DNA from: Ophioderma brevispina
Taxonomy: Eukaryota > Echinodermata > Ophiuroidea > Amphilepidida > Ophiodermatidae
Assembly (NCBI GenBank): GCA_023653785.1
Contig: JAMKCH010035364.1
Location: 62,001 to 126,000, forward strand
Reading direction: 5' to 3'
DNA: 64,000 bases
Shown here: one piece after another, positions 1 to 12,429 of the stretch
Layout of the letters: the number at the start of each line of letters is the position of its first letter
Numbering within the stretch: position 1 is the stretch's first letter
Position numbers and translations under genes: made by a program
Notes under the pieces: model-generated
The model's input: the letters and a program-made list of their open reading frames with translations, nothing else
The model's database searches: none
Told to the model about the DNA's origin: nothing

Positions 1-229
1 TTATCAAATGCTTCGTATTCTTTTTGTTGTTTGTCTTAAGGCATTTGTGATCCACATCCTCGTCCCCCGCTTACCTAAAAATGTTGAGATTTTATATGAT
101 CTGAATCGTTGCCTTAGTAATCCAAGCATGCCCAATCTTGCGCTGCAAATTCGGTCTCATCTGTATGAAATTCTCACTTTTTTGTATCTCTGTCGTAAAC
201 GGACAAATTACAGCACAGAGCGTATGGAC

Positions 230-1490
230 CGTGGGAACATTAATTGCTCATAACACAAAACACAAGATCGGGGACATCTCAAATTTTGAGCTTTTCTGCA
301 ATAGCATGGGACTGTAGTGAAGATGTGCGCTCGGATAAAATTGTGAATTTTTGCACCCAAGTACTTTAGCATTGAAATCCATAAAAATTGATGGAAGCAA
401 CTTGCCAACCCTCCTTAATGGACACCAGCTTAGGTTTCAAGGTTAGGGGTCAAAAATGTAAAGAGTTCTGAATGTTTAAAACGCACACCAGGGTGTTTTG
501 TCTGTCACAAGGATGTCCAAAGGTATAGTTTACACTATCTATGGCTTACAGTCCGGAGTTTATGGGGTAAAAACTGTAAAAATGGAAAAAGTCAACCCTT
601 TGGTGTGTCATGGGTCAAAGTTAAAAGTTGCTTTTTATTCAGTTAATATGTGGTGCAAATTGTTTCCCTACTTAATGATTGAAATAAGAATATTTTGCTT
701 ATCTGTTCTGGCTTCTTCACGTTATCCAACAAATAGGTCACAGGTCAATGAGAAATCCAATAGCTGCCAATGTTCGCTGTAAAGTGCCAACGGTAATTAG
801 GATTCGTTTCCCCCCAGACGGTCCAAACCAATCACAGGGCGCAGGACAAATGCCATACAATTAAGATTTGAATTCCCCCGTTATAACCCCGTCATTTGTT
901 TGGACCGATTGCCGGACAACGAATCCTATTACGTGGCACTTCTACAGCGATAGCACACGGGTTGACTTTATTGCCATTTTGGTTAATACCAAACAAGTAA
1001 TATCGTCAAAACTATCCTAATTTCATTCTATTAGCTAAACCAACAATTTTGGAACCACATTTTACTGACCCCTGTACAAACCAAAATTGATTTTTTTACC
1101 AGATTACAGTTTTTTACCCCATAATTCCTAAACGATAAGTCACAGATAGTATAAACTATACCTTTTATGGAATCCTCGTAAAAACCAGACAGACATCAGG
1201 TGTGCTTTTCAACACCATCGAACATTTTAAAATTTACCCTGTGTGACCTTGAAATCCAGCTGGGGGCCATGAAAGGGAGTGGCAAGTGCTTCCATCATTG
1301 TTTTTTATTATCATGTATAAAGTACTTGTGTACCAAAATTCAAAATTTTATCCGTATTTGCACACTCACATAAGACTGTGCACTACAGTCCCCCACTACA
1401 GATTTCTAGTGGATCAATGCATAAAACATAAGGTGCTGGAATCACGAAATGCACCTATTAAATTACTGTTCTGAAAAGTTAATGTGATAT
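230..1490. repeat. 1.25 kb imperfect palindrome (foldback repeat)
   Basis: Two arms of about 550-600 bases are imperfect reverse complements of each other. The left-arm segments around 320-420, 440-480 and 510-600 reappear inverted around 1270-1350, 1205-1260 and 1080-1200. For example, a stretch reading GGTATAGTTTACACTATCT near 522 is mirrored near 1148. The centre (780-950) is the best preserved part, with AGTGCC and GGATTCGTT on one side and their complements on the other. No ORF of note is present. The arms resemble segments near 6290-6470 and the smaller palindrome at 30.6-31.05 kb, so this is a dispersed family. Class and target duplication are not clear. Confidence 0.7.
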
Positions 1491-1499
1491 GGTTCTGTT

Positions 1500-2985
1500 G
1501 CACAAAAATGGCAGTGTTCTACAAATCACTAGTTAACCACTAAATATGTTAATCTGCAGAAGTAGATTTGTGATGGAAGTTGTGTGTTATGTGGCACCAT
1601 TGGTAAATGGGAAAATATTTGAATTAATCCTGTGATATTTGCGCCATCCAACACATTTAGAAAGTGAACTGAAACTCCTTTGACGTTGGATAGTGCAAGG
1701 CAATTTAAGGAATCTGTTGGGCATGTTTACCGTCTGACGTAGGACATTGAAGGACGGGACGTGTGATTATGTACTAAAGGAATACGGGGATGTGCTGACT
1801 CTAGTGTGGCATTTTTTTCCCATGGATTCCTTTATACCATGGTCGTTTTTATCCCCTGGCTGAACGTAAGGGGATTTTGCGAGAGAGTGCATGTCCGTAT
1901 TATGTGTGTGTGTGTTCTAGGTGGTTTTACCTTTTCGAACCAAGTTTAGGTTTTCGTTTTTCAGGTCTCCTTTGCAAAGTTGAAGTCTGAATTAAACCAG
2001 ACTTGGGGTTACAGTGGCTAGGGGTTCCTTCATATGTGCAATGTCAAAGGTCAGGACTAAGGTCAAAGATCATCTGAGGTCGTGTTCAAACTGCCATCTT
2101 CCAGGGATGACACAAGTTTACTAGCACAAAAAAGTTTTCCTAGTATTTTTTCACAAAATTCCTTACTATGTCCCTTAGGTCCTATTTCCCCCAAAACTGC
2201 TTTTTTTTTTGCCTTAGTTGAAACCTCCTGATGAGGGGTGAGGGCAAATACAAAAACTAGAAGTTCTTTCTGGGGGCTTTGACAAAGATGAAATAGTTTG
2301 CAAGTTTCTTCAACTTCGATATTTGCGCTAAGTTTGTCAAACTCAACTATGGAAGTAAACGTGAAGAGAAGAAAAGAGGGGAAGGGGAAATTCTATATCC
2401 TCTTTATCCAGGATTTTGCGCTCCAATCGATGTTATGATGCGAGTTGGTTTTGTGGCGGCGCCGGGGTGCGGTTTTAGATTTATATTTAGAGGTTCTTTA
2501 AGTCTCTCCCTTTTGCCAGTCGGCGCGGGAGGCAATTCACATCAAGAGGAATCCCCTAATTAAATCGCGACCAGGGTTGGATCATCGCATCCTATATGAT
2601 ACTCCTGCTTGGCTGCGTTCGACCCAAGGTCAACAGTGGATAGTCAACAATTATAGGGAAAGTCCATCCAGACCTCTGGACCATCATCTGATAAAGACGT
2701 GTTTACGTGTCGAAAAATTCGAACGTTAGTTGCATTTTCCTTTTGTGCTGAAAGCTTGTTGAACTGTTTTGAATGTTATACCAGCACGTATGAACTTACA
2801 ATTGAGAAATTGATGTTTTATCATCCTACATGAGCGCAAAAATGTAACGTGTCATTGCCACACAGCATTGGTAAATGGTAACCCAGTTGGTCAAAAACGA
2901 AGAATTACAAAATTCTTTTGTGAGGGATGTTCAAATCAAAATGCCGACACCTTTAGTTATTTCGGGTCCTTTAAATTTAACGCAA
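1500..2985. other. no gene recognised
   Basis: No coding exon, RNA gene or terminal-repeat element could be supported. A locally GC-richer patch lies at about 2440-2640. Poly-T tracts and in-frame stops dominate elsewhere. Confidence 0.5.
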
Positions 2986-2990
2986 TGACA

Positions 2991-3290
2991 GAGCGCCCCC
3001 AATTTTCGGATATTTGAGATTTTCGCCCAGTGACATTGGTAATTGACTAGTAAAACAATACCTGTGCATGGTAGTTAGAGCTCAAAAATCTGCTGTCGCA
3101 GAAAGAGGAATTTTGTAATTAGAATATTAATATCGGAGAGATCCAAAAAATAATTCCTTCCAATGTGAAATAATAGAGCTGGATAGAATCGTAATTAGTA
3201 GTTACATTGGTTCAGGCAAGTTAGAGGTTTCTTGAGGTGGCACTATTTGAACATGGACGGACATAATGTGACGTTTCCAGCTCCGCCATT
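2991..3290 (+). repeat. fragment of the 35.2 kb TTAA-type MITE family
   Basis: The segment shows ordered similarity to the interior of the element at 35159-35674: a GAGCGC-CCC start, a stretch ending TAATTAGAATA followed by AATATCGG, then CTTGAGGTGGCACTATTT, and finally CATTTCCAGCTC-type sequence. The terminal inverted repeats are not preserved here, so this is a truncated or diverged copy in the same orientation. Confidence 0.6.
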
Positions 3291-3294
3291 AAAT

Positions 3295-4080
3295 AAAAAT
3301 ATGCCTGTTTTATGTACAACTTTGAGCAGTTTGGTAGCATTAACCACGCTTCGGTATAACTAACTATAGAATTACCAACAAACGCAAAATCATTTCGAAA
3401 TTAAAACTTAGCAGTTCCACAAATTATCGTTTGGAAATTCCAAATCGAGCAGATCGATGAACTACCCGAAATTTGCGTTCCTTTTATTAAAGAACAAAAA
3501 TCGCAGTTTTTATTCCAGTTTAATTTTTTCTTAAACGGGACTGGATGGAAAACTAAATTTGAAAAGCATTTTCGCAAACTACCCTGCTTTTTTTGAACCC
3601 TGCTTTACATGCCTTCGCATCAAAAAAGGCTGGTGAGAGGCCCTCCATTGCGATTGTGTAATGTGTTATGAACCAGAGTTCTGGTTATGAACCGTGCCTA
3701 TATGTATACGTATTGCTAGATCTCAGGCACATCGAAAGTAGTCCAGGCTACAGACCATGTGACCTTGTTATATGTTTTCAACGGTTTCTAGACCAGTTTT
3801 TCCTACTGAATCTGAATCCGATGGATACCAGATCAAAAACCTTGAGCATTTTCAAAGAAACGCAAAAATCCAATATGGCCACCAGAACACTAAAAACTCA
3901 TTTGTTAATTGCTCAAAAGTAATTTTTTTTGCTTGTCCAGTCAAAACACCCATTATGATCAATTAAAATGTGATTCATTAACCACCAAATTGAGAAATTC
4001 AATATGGTCGCCAATACAACAAATCATCTGATATTTATCTACTTTTGACCGTAGAATGGTACCTTGGTATATATACTTAA
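3295..4080. other. no gene recognised
   Basis: AT-rich sequence with no supported gene. Short ORFs here show no recognisable domain. Phrases such as AATATGGCCACCA near 3873 recur elsewhere in the window, which suggests old repeat material. Confidence 0.4.
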
Positions 4081-4084
4081 GTTT

Positions 4085-5640
4085 AAATAGTCCGGGACTG
4101 GACCCCTGATATTTGGGGTCTAGCTGCACTCACCTACTAGAAAGTTGAAGTAATGTTTTTTAGTTAGAACCTGTCTAGATACATTGGGTTTGGATAATAA
4201 AAACTTCTGAAATCAGGGCAAAAAATTTGATATAACTGCTTTTTGTTATTTCACTGTATGTCCAATAGGTCAAATTTTGAGGGATTTTTTTAGGGGTAGG
4301 GGTCACACTTTCGAGCTCACTTTCAAAATCTGAACACATATGATCCTAAAATTGTTATCCCGAGTAAATTACAAACAGGTTTATAAGATTATATGATTTT
4401 AAAATCTAGAGTTGGCATAATTGGGTAGTTATAGCCATTTTAATGTGATAAGTGGCATTTTTGGGCAAAATTTTGCAAATTTTGGGTATTTTCCTTTTTA
4501 AAATGTGTTATCCATAACATACGTGGTGAATTGAGCCAAGTTTGTTTCTTGTAAAATATAATAATGCTGGTCAGTTTTTGGGAAAGTTTGAAAACCCAAT
4601 TATTGTTACTTTTTTAGTAAATGGCTAATAAATAACCTAATTTTTCCCAAAAATGCTAAAAAATCGTGATTTTTAGCATGTTGAAGAGTTACGGGACGAT
4701 CCAACTTATTTTGGTGCCCCTTGATAGTACAGAATGGCGCAAATATATTTTTATGTTCACTGTACATAACAAAGTACACATAATGTCAGGTAGAGTCAGG
4801 AAACAGCAACATTTTAATGGTTGCCATGGTAACCAGTAACCACTAGAGCTGTGAATGGCTAAAGCAGAAAAATAGTTGTAGGACAATAACTTTTGAAGTT
4901 ATTTCCACCATATCGTGTACTGCATGTGGTGTGACATTTAGTAAACATATCTGAATCGAGTACAGGTCATCATGGCAATTACTGTTGCCATGGAAACCCG
5001 CCAAAAATGCATGAAAACGGCTATTTTAGCATGCTGTAGAGTTACGGGACGATTAAACTTATTTTTCGTGATCCTTGATGGCACGGAATGGCTCACTGAT
5101 TTTGGTGTTTGTTGTACATAATAAAGTACACTTAAAGTCAAGAAATAGCTATATTTTAATGGTTACCATGGTAACCAGTGACCACTAGAGCTGTGAGTAG
5201 AAAATAGTTGTCACACAATAACTAATAGTGTTTGACACCATATATGGTGTGACATGTAGTAAACATTTGAATATGAGCACCGGTCACCAAAACAATTATT
5301 ACCATACCAACACACCCCATATTAGGTTTTGACACTTAAGTGACCGTAGGGTTTTCACTCCCAGGAGGCGTCCATAGACGCCCAGAAAACACTTTCCTGA
5401 AGGAATTGTTGCATGAAATTTATAAAGCTAATGAGCCTTGCATAAGCCCTGTATTACATAATATTTAACCCAAAACTTGTTATTTTAGGCGATCCTGTAT
5501 TTGTATATATGGGCACAGTATAACTTCCCCTAACAGCTTCCCAATGACACAATTTCATGGCCATGGCAGAGCTCGAACTTGCATATACATACAATAGTAG
5601 AGTTCAAAATTTAAGCCACATTCTCAGTATTGAAAGGGTG
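4085..5640 (+). repeat. 1.55 kb dispersed repeat, copy 1
   Basis: This stretch matches 12430-14035 in reverse orientation along its whole length. Shared anchors include TAGTCCGGGACT at one end, CTCACCTACTAG and TTAGTTAGAGCCTGTC-like sequence next, GAGTTACGGGACGAT in the middle, and a CCCAGGAGGCGTCC block near 5361. It contains an internal tandem duplication of about 355 bases: GCATGTTGAAGAGTTACGGG near 4676 is repeated as GCATGCTGTAGAGTTACGGG near 5031, and each unit carries an ATGGTTRCCATGGTAACCAG block. No long ORF is present, so this is probably a non-autonomous element of unknown class. Confidence 0.75.
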
Positions 5641-5649
5641 CTTGTAAAA

Positions 5650-6735
5650 AAGTAAGTTAGCAGAGCAGATTCGTGACAAATTGTGGACAATTGTGCATTT
5701 TTATGATAAATCTCTGAAATTAGGCGCAATATTAAAGTGAAATAGACGCTCATAGTCTAATTTCACAAGTTAACAAGTTAACTGCAATTAACAGAAAAAA
5801 TATGTCGGCCGGAATGTTTCACGATGAGGGTGAAATGAAGGGCAACATTGGTGAAACCTAGCATTGCTCCAATTTGGTTGTAGGGTATAACAAATTGTTC
5901 GTTTGGTTACAAGTACTATTCCAAATATGCATGACTTTGGAGTCAAATTAGCCAAAAAGGTCCATTTCAATTTGTACAAGATAAAAAAAGTAAAAGTTGC
6001 TCAAACCTTGGTAAAAAGTGAAGCAAATTGTTCATCTAGATAAGACAAAGAAAAAGGAAACAGTTTTCATTATGTGTTTAGTTATCATGCTATGGGAGTA
6101 ATGGGACTAAATAATTCAGAAGTCTATGTAAATCCAGTGACCATGGTGACTATAATAGTGGCCTTCCTTATACCCTACCTCGGATACAGAACATGTGATA
6201 TAGTCAAAATTATTCTTTATGCCTTTGCCAATATGCATAATTTTCTGACCAAAATGGGGGCATCTTTATTTTTGTAACGCCTGCACAACCAGAAATATAT
6301 TTTAGCACTTTGACTCCCGATAACTCCAAACCATAGGTTGCACATGGGCAATTTTTACAGAGCTGGAATCCTTATAAACTGACAGACAATTTGGTAAGGT
6401 TTTAAACAAGATTGGGGAAATGGGAAGATTTACTCCTATGTAACCCTGCATTTCCCCCAACCGTCAAGCTAATAATGGGACAAATTGGTCATCAAATGCA
6501 CAATTCTTTCACCAATCCACTGTGCTATGTTAGCAATAATAAATCAGCTCATTTGTCAAATACAATGGGTATTTAGGGTGGCCGGAGGGGCGTAAAAACA
6601 CTGCAAGTTGAAACTTTCAATCCACCTTGGCTTGTAAGTGCGGCATTTTGGCGAATTCGCGAAAATAACTGCACGCGAAAATATTGACTTATACATTAAA
6701 TATGTTATTGAGGGTGTACTATCAACTCGTTAACT
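5650..6735. other. no gene recognised; weak repeat similarity
   Basis: No gene is supported. The part around 6290-6470 resembles an arm of the 230-1490 palindrome, with a related run ending in a CTGACAGACA phrase. Confidence 0.4.
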
Positions 6736-6749
6736 TACACCCTACCAAG

Positions 6750-6922
6750 GGGAGTTTCCGGTAACCTTACCCTCTGACACTACTTTTTTCTGACACACTT
6801 ATGAATTTGTAACCCTTACAGAATTAAACAGTGCCTTTATTTCCGTTAGTGTTCCGAATTCATAAGTGTGTCAGAAAAACGTGTGTCAGAAAAAGTGTGA
6901 TGGATCAGGTTACGGAAACCCC
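6750..6922. mobile_element. 173-bp MITE, Mutator-like (copy a)
   Basis: Terminal inverted repeats begin GGGAGTTTCCGGTAACC on the left and mirror as GGTTACGGAAACCCC on the right. The interior is also palindromic, with TGACACACTTATGAATT and AATTCATAAGTGTGTCA facing each other. It is flanked by a nearly perfect direct repeat, ACCCTACCAAG before and ACCCCACCAAG after (10 of 11). A second copy lies at 56377-56537. A target duplication of about 9-11 bases suggests a Mutator-like superfamily, but no transposase is present. Confidence 0.8.
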
Positions 6923-6934
6923 ACCCCACCAAGT

Positions 6935-8010
6935 TTCATGACCCCACATAACCTTTAAAAAAATGATCTTCAAAATTGTCAGCACTGAATGTTGACCACA
7001 CGAAGTTTCATGACATCCAGCATTTTCAGTGATTGGACCTTGAGTTGATTGATCTTGGCCTTGGATTAACCCTCGATTAACTAGAAATGACCTTGGAAAG
7101 TTAGTAGTGTTATTAGCTCCATTTTGTGATTGCAAATAGTATGTTATATTTATTTTCTCATTTTTCTTTGAAGAAAAGATTTCAACAATTCCACCGTAAA
7201 TACTTTGTTTCTGAGGAAAAAGAGAAAGGGAATTCCCCTAGTGTTGTTTGTGCAAAATGCACCCTGTTATTCACATCAAGCAAGAGATGAGTGAGATTCC
7301 CTTAATGCTAAATTTAGAACTGAGTCAATTTGTTTTGCTTTGTATCAAAAAACTTGCAATTAGTAGTGTACCCAATGACGTTATAATTGTCAGGTGATGC
7401 AATACATTTATGTGAAATCTGATTTGACAGTAATGATGTTTATGGTTATGCATGATGATGATGTAATGATTATTGTTAGAAGGGGAATTTTAACTGTGAG
7501 AAGTTCAACTACTTGTCACTGGAAGACTCGGCATCCAGCAGTCAGTAACCAGGAGCTATACGTAATGTTATAGCTATTTGTAATCTACAAAATGGTAGAT
7601 TTTGAGCTTTTACATATTGCCATATTTATAATATTGCATGCCGCCGGAGCTGATAGCTGAGCTGAACTGTCTGCTCTCGTCTTCAGCAAAGTGCTCATTG
7701 TTTATTTGAAAATGTAATTTCTGACCTTGACATCCGTTATATGTCTAACGTAGCAAATTTGATTACACCAACTAGGTTCCATGAAAATACAACCATTTAC
7801 AGTGTTTTGACTTTGAGAGACCCTGCGAAGACCTTGAATACTTTCAAAAGTTTCGAGATTGATATTGACCACACTCACCCATTTTCACAATCATCCTTTA
7901 CCACAATTTTTTACTGATTTGACCACGATTTGACAAATTAGCTCATTTGCATCAAAGAATGCCAATTATGCCCTTTAAGTACCCACAATGCCCTTGGAAA
8001 ACCCAATTAT
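6935..8010. other. no gene recognised
   Basis: No exon, RNA gene or inverted-repeat element could be supported in this stretch. Confidence 0.4.
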
Positions 8011-8165
8011 TATTAACGCAACATGACCGCTCACCATAGCATCACCACATATGAAACCTTGGGCCAGTGGTTCTTCCTTCTGCAGTTTTGCTGCAATTGG
8101 CCAATGTTTGGGCAGGAGATCATTACAAAAACTGTGAAAACGAAATCACGAGATGCTCCTTTAAT

Positions 8166-8545
8166 TCATCCAATAATAATAATAATAATAGCAGAGATTT
8201 ATATAGCTCCTTTGCTATTGGCCTCTAACGCTTTCACAAGGATCGCTGATCACTGTGCTCAAACCATAAACAAAAAAACCATTAACCATTTAGCCACATT
8301 TCAAGGGATGCAGGTCAGATCGGATCAGTGCTTTCCCTTGTCAGCAAACATACATCGAGGTAACAATCACAGCCGGGACCAGCTTCCCAACTATCGCATG
8401 GGTAAATCGGGCAACTAATCGGTTAATTTCTTGTCCAGGGAAATTACAAGATAGCTGAATCTCACAGGGCTCGAAAGCATGCCTATACGCATGGATGAGC
8501 AATACACTGGAGTCGAGCGGTTACCTGATTGAGGTATCTTGTCCG
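8166..8545 (-). mobile_element. SINE-like retroelement
   Basis: The left edge is an AATAATAATAATAATA run, which in the minus orientation is a (TAT/ATT)n 3' tail. Next to it is a TTATATAGCTCCTTTGC block of the kind found at the 3' ends of many invertebrate SINEs and LINEs. The other edge (about 8465-8540) carries a degenerate tRNA box-B-like sequence when read on the minus strand. The assignment to a tRNA-derived SINE is moderate because box A is poor. The 131-residue ORF at 8023-8418 runs through it and has no recognisable domain. Confidence 0.5.
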
Positions 8546-9149
8546 CTTAAAACATTTGACACCTGTGTACACCTCATTGGTGACGTAGCATTTGATTTGC
8601 GGCGGGAAAACAAAGGGATAGAGTTTCAAGACCCACGTGACCTATCACTCCAAATTGGATTACCACCACATTGAACCTTAGGCTAGTGGTTTTCTGATCA
8701 GGTTTGGATGCAATCGGTCCATCGGGTAGACAGGAGATAGAGAAACCAGTTAACCTATTCACAGAATGACAGAAGGCCCCTGTAATCCACCCTAAACCCT
8801 TTGACACAAATTGTGGTGTACTCGAATAGACCTTGAGTCAGTACTTATAGTGACCAATTTGGTGCTCGTGCATTTGTTTGTGGGGCGGGAAAACCAATTA
8901 CTCACAACCGGAGTTACACCGCATATGAAATTGACAGTGGTTCTTCTGATCAAAGTTTGGGCTGCAAATTGGCCCATGTTGGGGCATTTGGGCAATTCTG
9001 GGACCGTGGAGACTGTTAACAAAAATATTCTTGCATCGCCTAAAATACTTTTAAAATTCGTATCAATAGAGGTAAATGCGTTGACCTTATTTGTCATTTA
9101 TCTGATAAAACAAATACAAATGAGGAGTGCCAACTACTTTTGAAACAAT

Positions 9150-10015
9150 CCCATTTTAAGAATCGGTGCAATATTAAGGATTTACCTTGGTGTGACCTTT
9201 GACATTTGACAAATTTTGTCTTATACCTGGTCGGTAGTACAAACTATAACTTTTAATCCTTTCAACAAGGCGACACTTGATTACCTTTTTACAGCAATCA
9301 AGCAAAATTCATTTTGGGACCCCTGTATTATGAATTTTCTCCCTTGGATTCCGCCCACACTTCACGAAGGGGCACACGATAAATTTAGTCTGGACCTTCT
9401 TGACAACCAAATCCACTGAAATGATGCTCTGCTCTCAACGGTCAGGATTGCCCCAAATGACCCATCTACAAGCAGCAGCAGCAGATTAAAAACCAGTCAA
9501 CCGGGGCTGTACGAGGATTTATTTACGGGGTGGGGGAGTTGCGGGACTTTTAGAAAAGGTGATCTAACCTCCTTAAATGGTTCTTTGGGGGATCTTTTGA
9601 ACAATCTTATGCCAAAAAAGATGACGTTCTTGTAAAATTTCTCTAGATTTTGGGACATTTTATGAAAAAATCCGCAAAAAAGTGGACCCTGGGACCCTTT
9701 TCTGGAAGGGGGGGGGGGTGCGACCGCTTTTACTCCAATCTCAGTGCTTATACCGAAAAAATTTGGTGGCGGGAAACCGAATGGAAAATTTTCAAAAGGA
9801 ATACCCCTTTAACCACCACTATCACAGATTCTGCTCTAAAGACTCAAATATTTGAAATTTGCAGGAATAGCCTAAACATGAAAGAGAATAAGTCTAAGAA
9901 TTCTTTAACATTATTTTCAAACTGAAATATTTAGAGAAAAAGAAGAAACAACAGCAGGGTTGAAGATATGGAATCTTCTGATATTACGAGTTGTAGTAAT
10001 TGTCAGTACGGAGAG
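9150..10015. other. no gene recognised
   Basis: No supported gene. A run of G (about 9707-9718) and short open frames without domain signals are all that is visible. Confidence 0.4.
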
Positions 10016-10790
10016 TAAGGACTTAAATATACGATTTTGTCCTTTGGTTGGTTATGGCTGGTATCGTTTTTATTAATATATTTTTTCGATTCTGATTTAG
10101 TAAATCACTGATAGTGCCTATAAATCGCCCTAAATGACCTCTCACCACCATTGGAGTACCACCACATATAACCTTGCGGCCAGTGGTTCTTCTGATCAAT
10201 TTCGCGCAATTAGCCACGCGTTAGGAGCGTCCGTATCATGGATAACGCGGCCCCGGATCAGCTTAATCAGTTGAAAAATCCTGACACCATCACAGCCATT
10301 AACAAGCTATTACCGTGAATTGTGAATACGCTAAGAGAAAGAAGTCCAAGCGTTTGGGCAGAAGATACAAAAAAAGTCTAACCAAAAATGGACACAGACA
10401 CACAGACTGACAACACACGCACACAGAATCTGCTGTCACATGCCCACCCTCACTTTTTAAAAAGGGGCATAAAAACAGAAAATAAATAAATATAACAGTC
10501 AAAATATACACCCAGTTAGATGGCATCTGGGGAGGAGATTGTCAATTTCTTCCAATTTAAAAAAAAATTCAGAGTCCCCCTGCTTTTGTTCTTTTTTCGG
10601 CTTTGACTATTATGAAAAGGGCACACATCTAATGTGCACATTAATGTTAAACTACATTGTCAATTTAGTTGCCAGTTGCAGAAATCGAAAACCGCCAAAA
10701 TTATGGGAAAAACTAGTTGAAATGTTAGCAGATTTCATCAAAAATTATTTATAACATAGAAAGAGAAGACATAGCCTACACTCGAACCGG

Positions 10791-10928
10791 TACGCTCTTT
10801 ACGACGAATTGAACCCAATTGCAAGGCGATACCATTATTTTAAGGGGAAGAAACTCGGCCTCCGGCCCTCGTTCTTCCACGCAAAAAATATGGTGTCGCC
10901 GGGTTCAATTTGTCGTATAGAGAGTACC
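10791..10928. mobile_element. 138-bp hairpin MITE
   Basis: GGTACGCTCTTTACGACGAA at the left mirrors TTTGTCGTATAGAGAGTACC at the right, and the inner parts TTGAACCC and GGGTTCAA also pair. The loop contains its own GC-rich inverted repeat (CGGCCTCCGGCC). A related half, GGGTTCAATTGTCGAATGAA, occurs near 11198. The target duplication is not clear. Confidence 0.65.
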
Positions 10929-10939
10929 GATTCCAAAAA

Positions 10940-12425
10940 ATCATACCTTTATTCTTCTTCTTAAAACGCTTTATCATTTAAGGTCATTCTTTAACCCAAT
11001 TTCGCGATGATTTACAGCTTAAAGACAAACAAGAAAGGACTGACACCACCCAGTGACAAACATCCGAACAACCAGTTGATGCAACGATCATACGCCAACG
11101 AGACGCAACGTTGGCAGGCGCGCGCGAACGTAGCAAAACGTGGTTTGACGCGAGCGCTCAACCTCAAAAATAACATCAAGAACATCAATATACCTGGGTT
11201 CAATTGTCGAATGAACAGGGCATCAGCCAATGAAAGTGCTTACATTTCACAAGCTGTTTAAGACTTATTTTGATACCAGCCCCTTAATTGTGGGGTGGCT
11301 TATAGTGTTTCGGTATCAGCTGTATCAATGAGTGGGGTATCCACAATTGGAAAGATTTATTTAAATGTCTAATATTTTTAAGAAACTAAATGTTATACAA
11401 TGATTGAACTATTTTCTTGATTGTGGGATACATTCATGGAATTATTCATAATGCCAGGGTGTAGTGAGCATCAGCACGAAATTATTTCTAAAAAGACTCA
11501 CAAACACACGCTAACGAGCGTTGGTGGTGTAAAATGATTTTTTGAATGAGTATTTTGCCAAAGGCCTCCTACTCACCAGCACCTGCGAGTAATGATTTAA
11601 AATATAAAAATATAACATAATAAAATGGTTTATTAACCTTCAAATATTCATAAGTTGATTATGTTCATATTGATTATAATTAATTTATAACGTCCCCAAA
11701 AAAGGTTATTATAAAGTGAAGCCATTTTGAAAGGAGAGCCCTTTATATGGGTATCATCAACATCCTCATATTGGAATAGCATTATAACTAGCATTGACAC
11801 TTAAGTTGTACAACGGGGGGTTCATAGGGGACCCTGGAAACTAATTTGTCAGTTTACGAATAAACGATATACGTTTTTCATTGACAAATACCGGTATATA
11901 GTTTGTTGTGTTTGAACGAGGCCCGTGTAACTTTGTGGTTTTTTCTAATTGAAATTGAAAATGTTTTGCCCCTAATTTTTTTTTTTTTTTAAAATAATGC
12001 TTCAATTTTGTTGCTAATTATTATCTTATGGGATACATTTTGTGCAAAATATTCTTTCGGGAAAGTGTCCACTTAGGTGTTAGAAGTGCCCCAAAACTCC
12101 TTTTGACTCTCAGAATAGCTGTTGTGGCTTTAAATACCATGTCCAAAAATAAAAAAAATGGCGGCCATTTGAAATTATTCGCCCTCTAGCGAGAGTTCAA
12201 CACATTTCCCAAAGGTTTGGACCAAAAAATTTGCTCAGCATCTTGAAGGTAAAAAAAAACACCTTCAAACGTTTCCCCAAATTATGAAGTCAAGGACCGC
12301 CCAAAAGTTTGTCTCTCAACCTCAACGACCACCAAGGCCACGTGTCCGAGGGTGAGCGAGGCGCTATACCACATCGTAAACAGGGCTAGTAGTATCAGGG
12401 ACTGTAGAAATAAAAATAACGCGCA
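10940..12425. other. no gene recognised
   Basis: No gene supported. A GC-rich pocket rich in CG dinucleotides sits at about 11090-11165. The open frames across it on both strands show no domain. Confidence 0.4.
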
Positions 12426-12429
12426 AAGA

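Larger units (their letters stand above)
8015..10213. repeat. four diverged copies of a 75-base motif
   Basis: Related blocks occur at about 8025-8105, 8636-8720, 8888-8975 and 10138-10213. Each carries a CACCACATATGAAACCTT-like phrase, then CAGTGGTTCTTCTGATCA (or a close variant), then a GCAATTGGCC-like end. All four are in the same orientation. The intervals vary, so this is a cluster of repeat relics rather than a strict tandem array. Confidence 0.6.

Noticed and set aside
8811..9143. 110-codon open frame
   Set aside because: It runs through one of the dispersed 75-base repeats, has no domain, and the opposite strand is open over the same segment.
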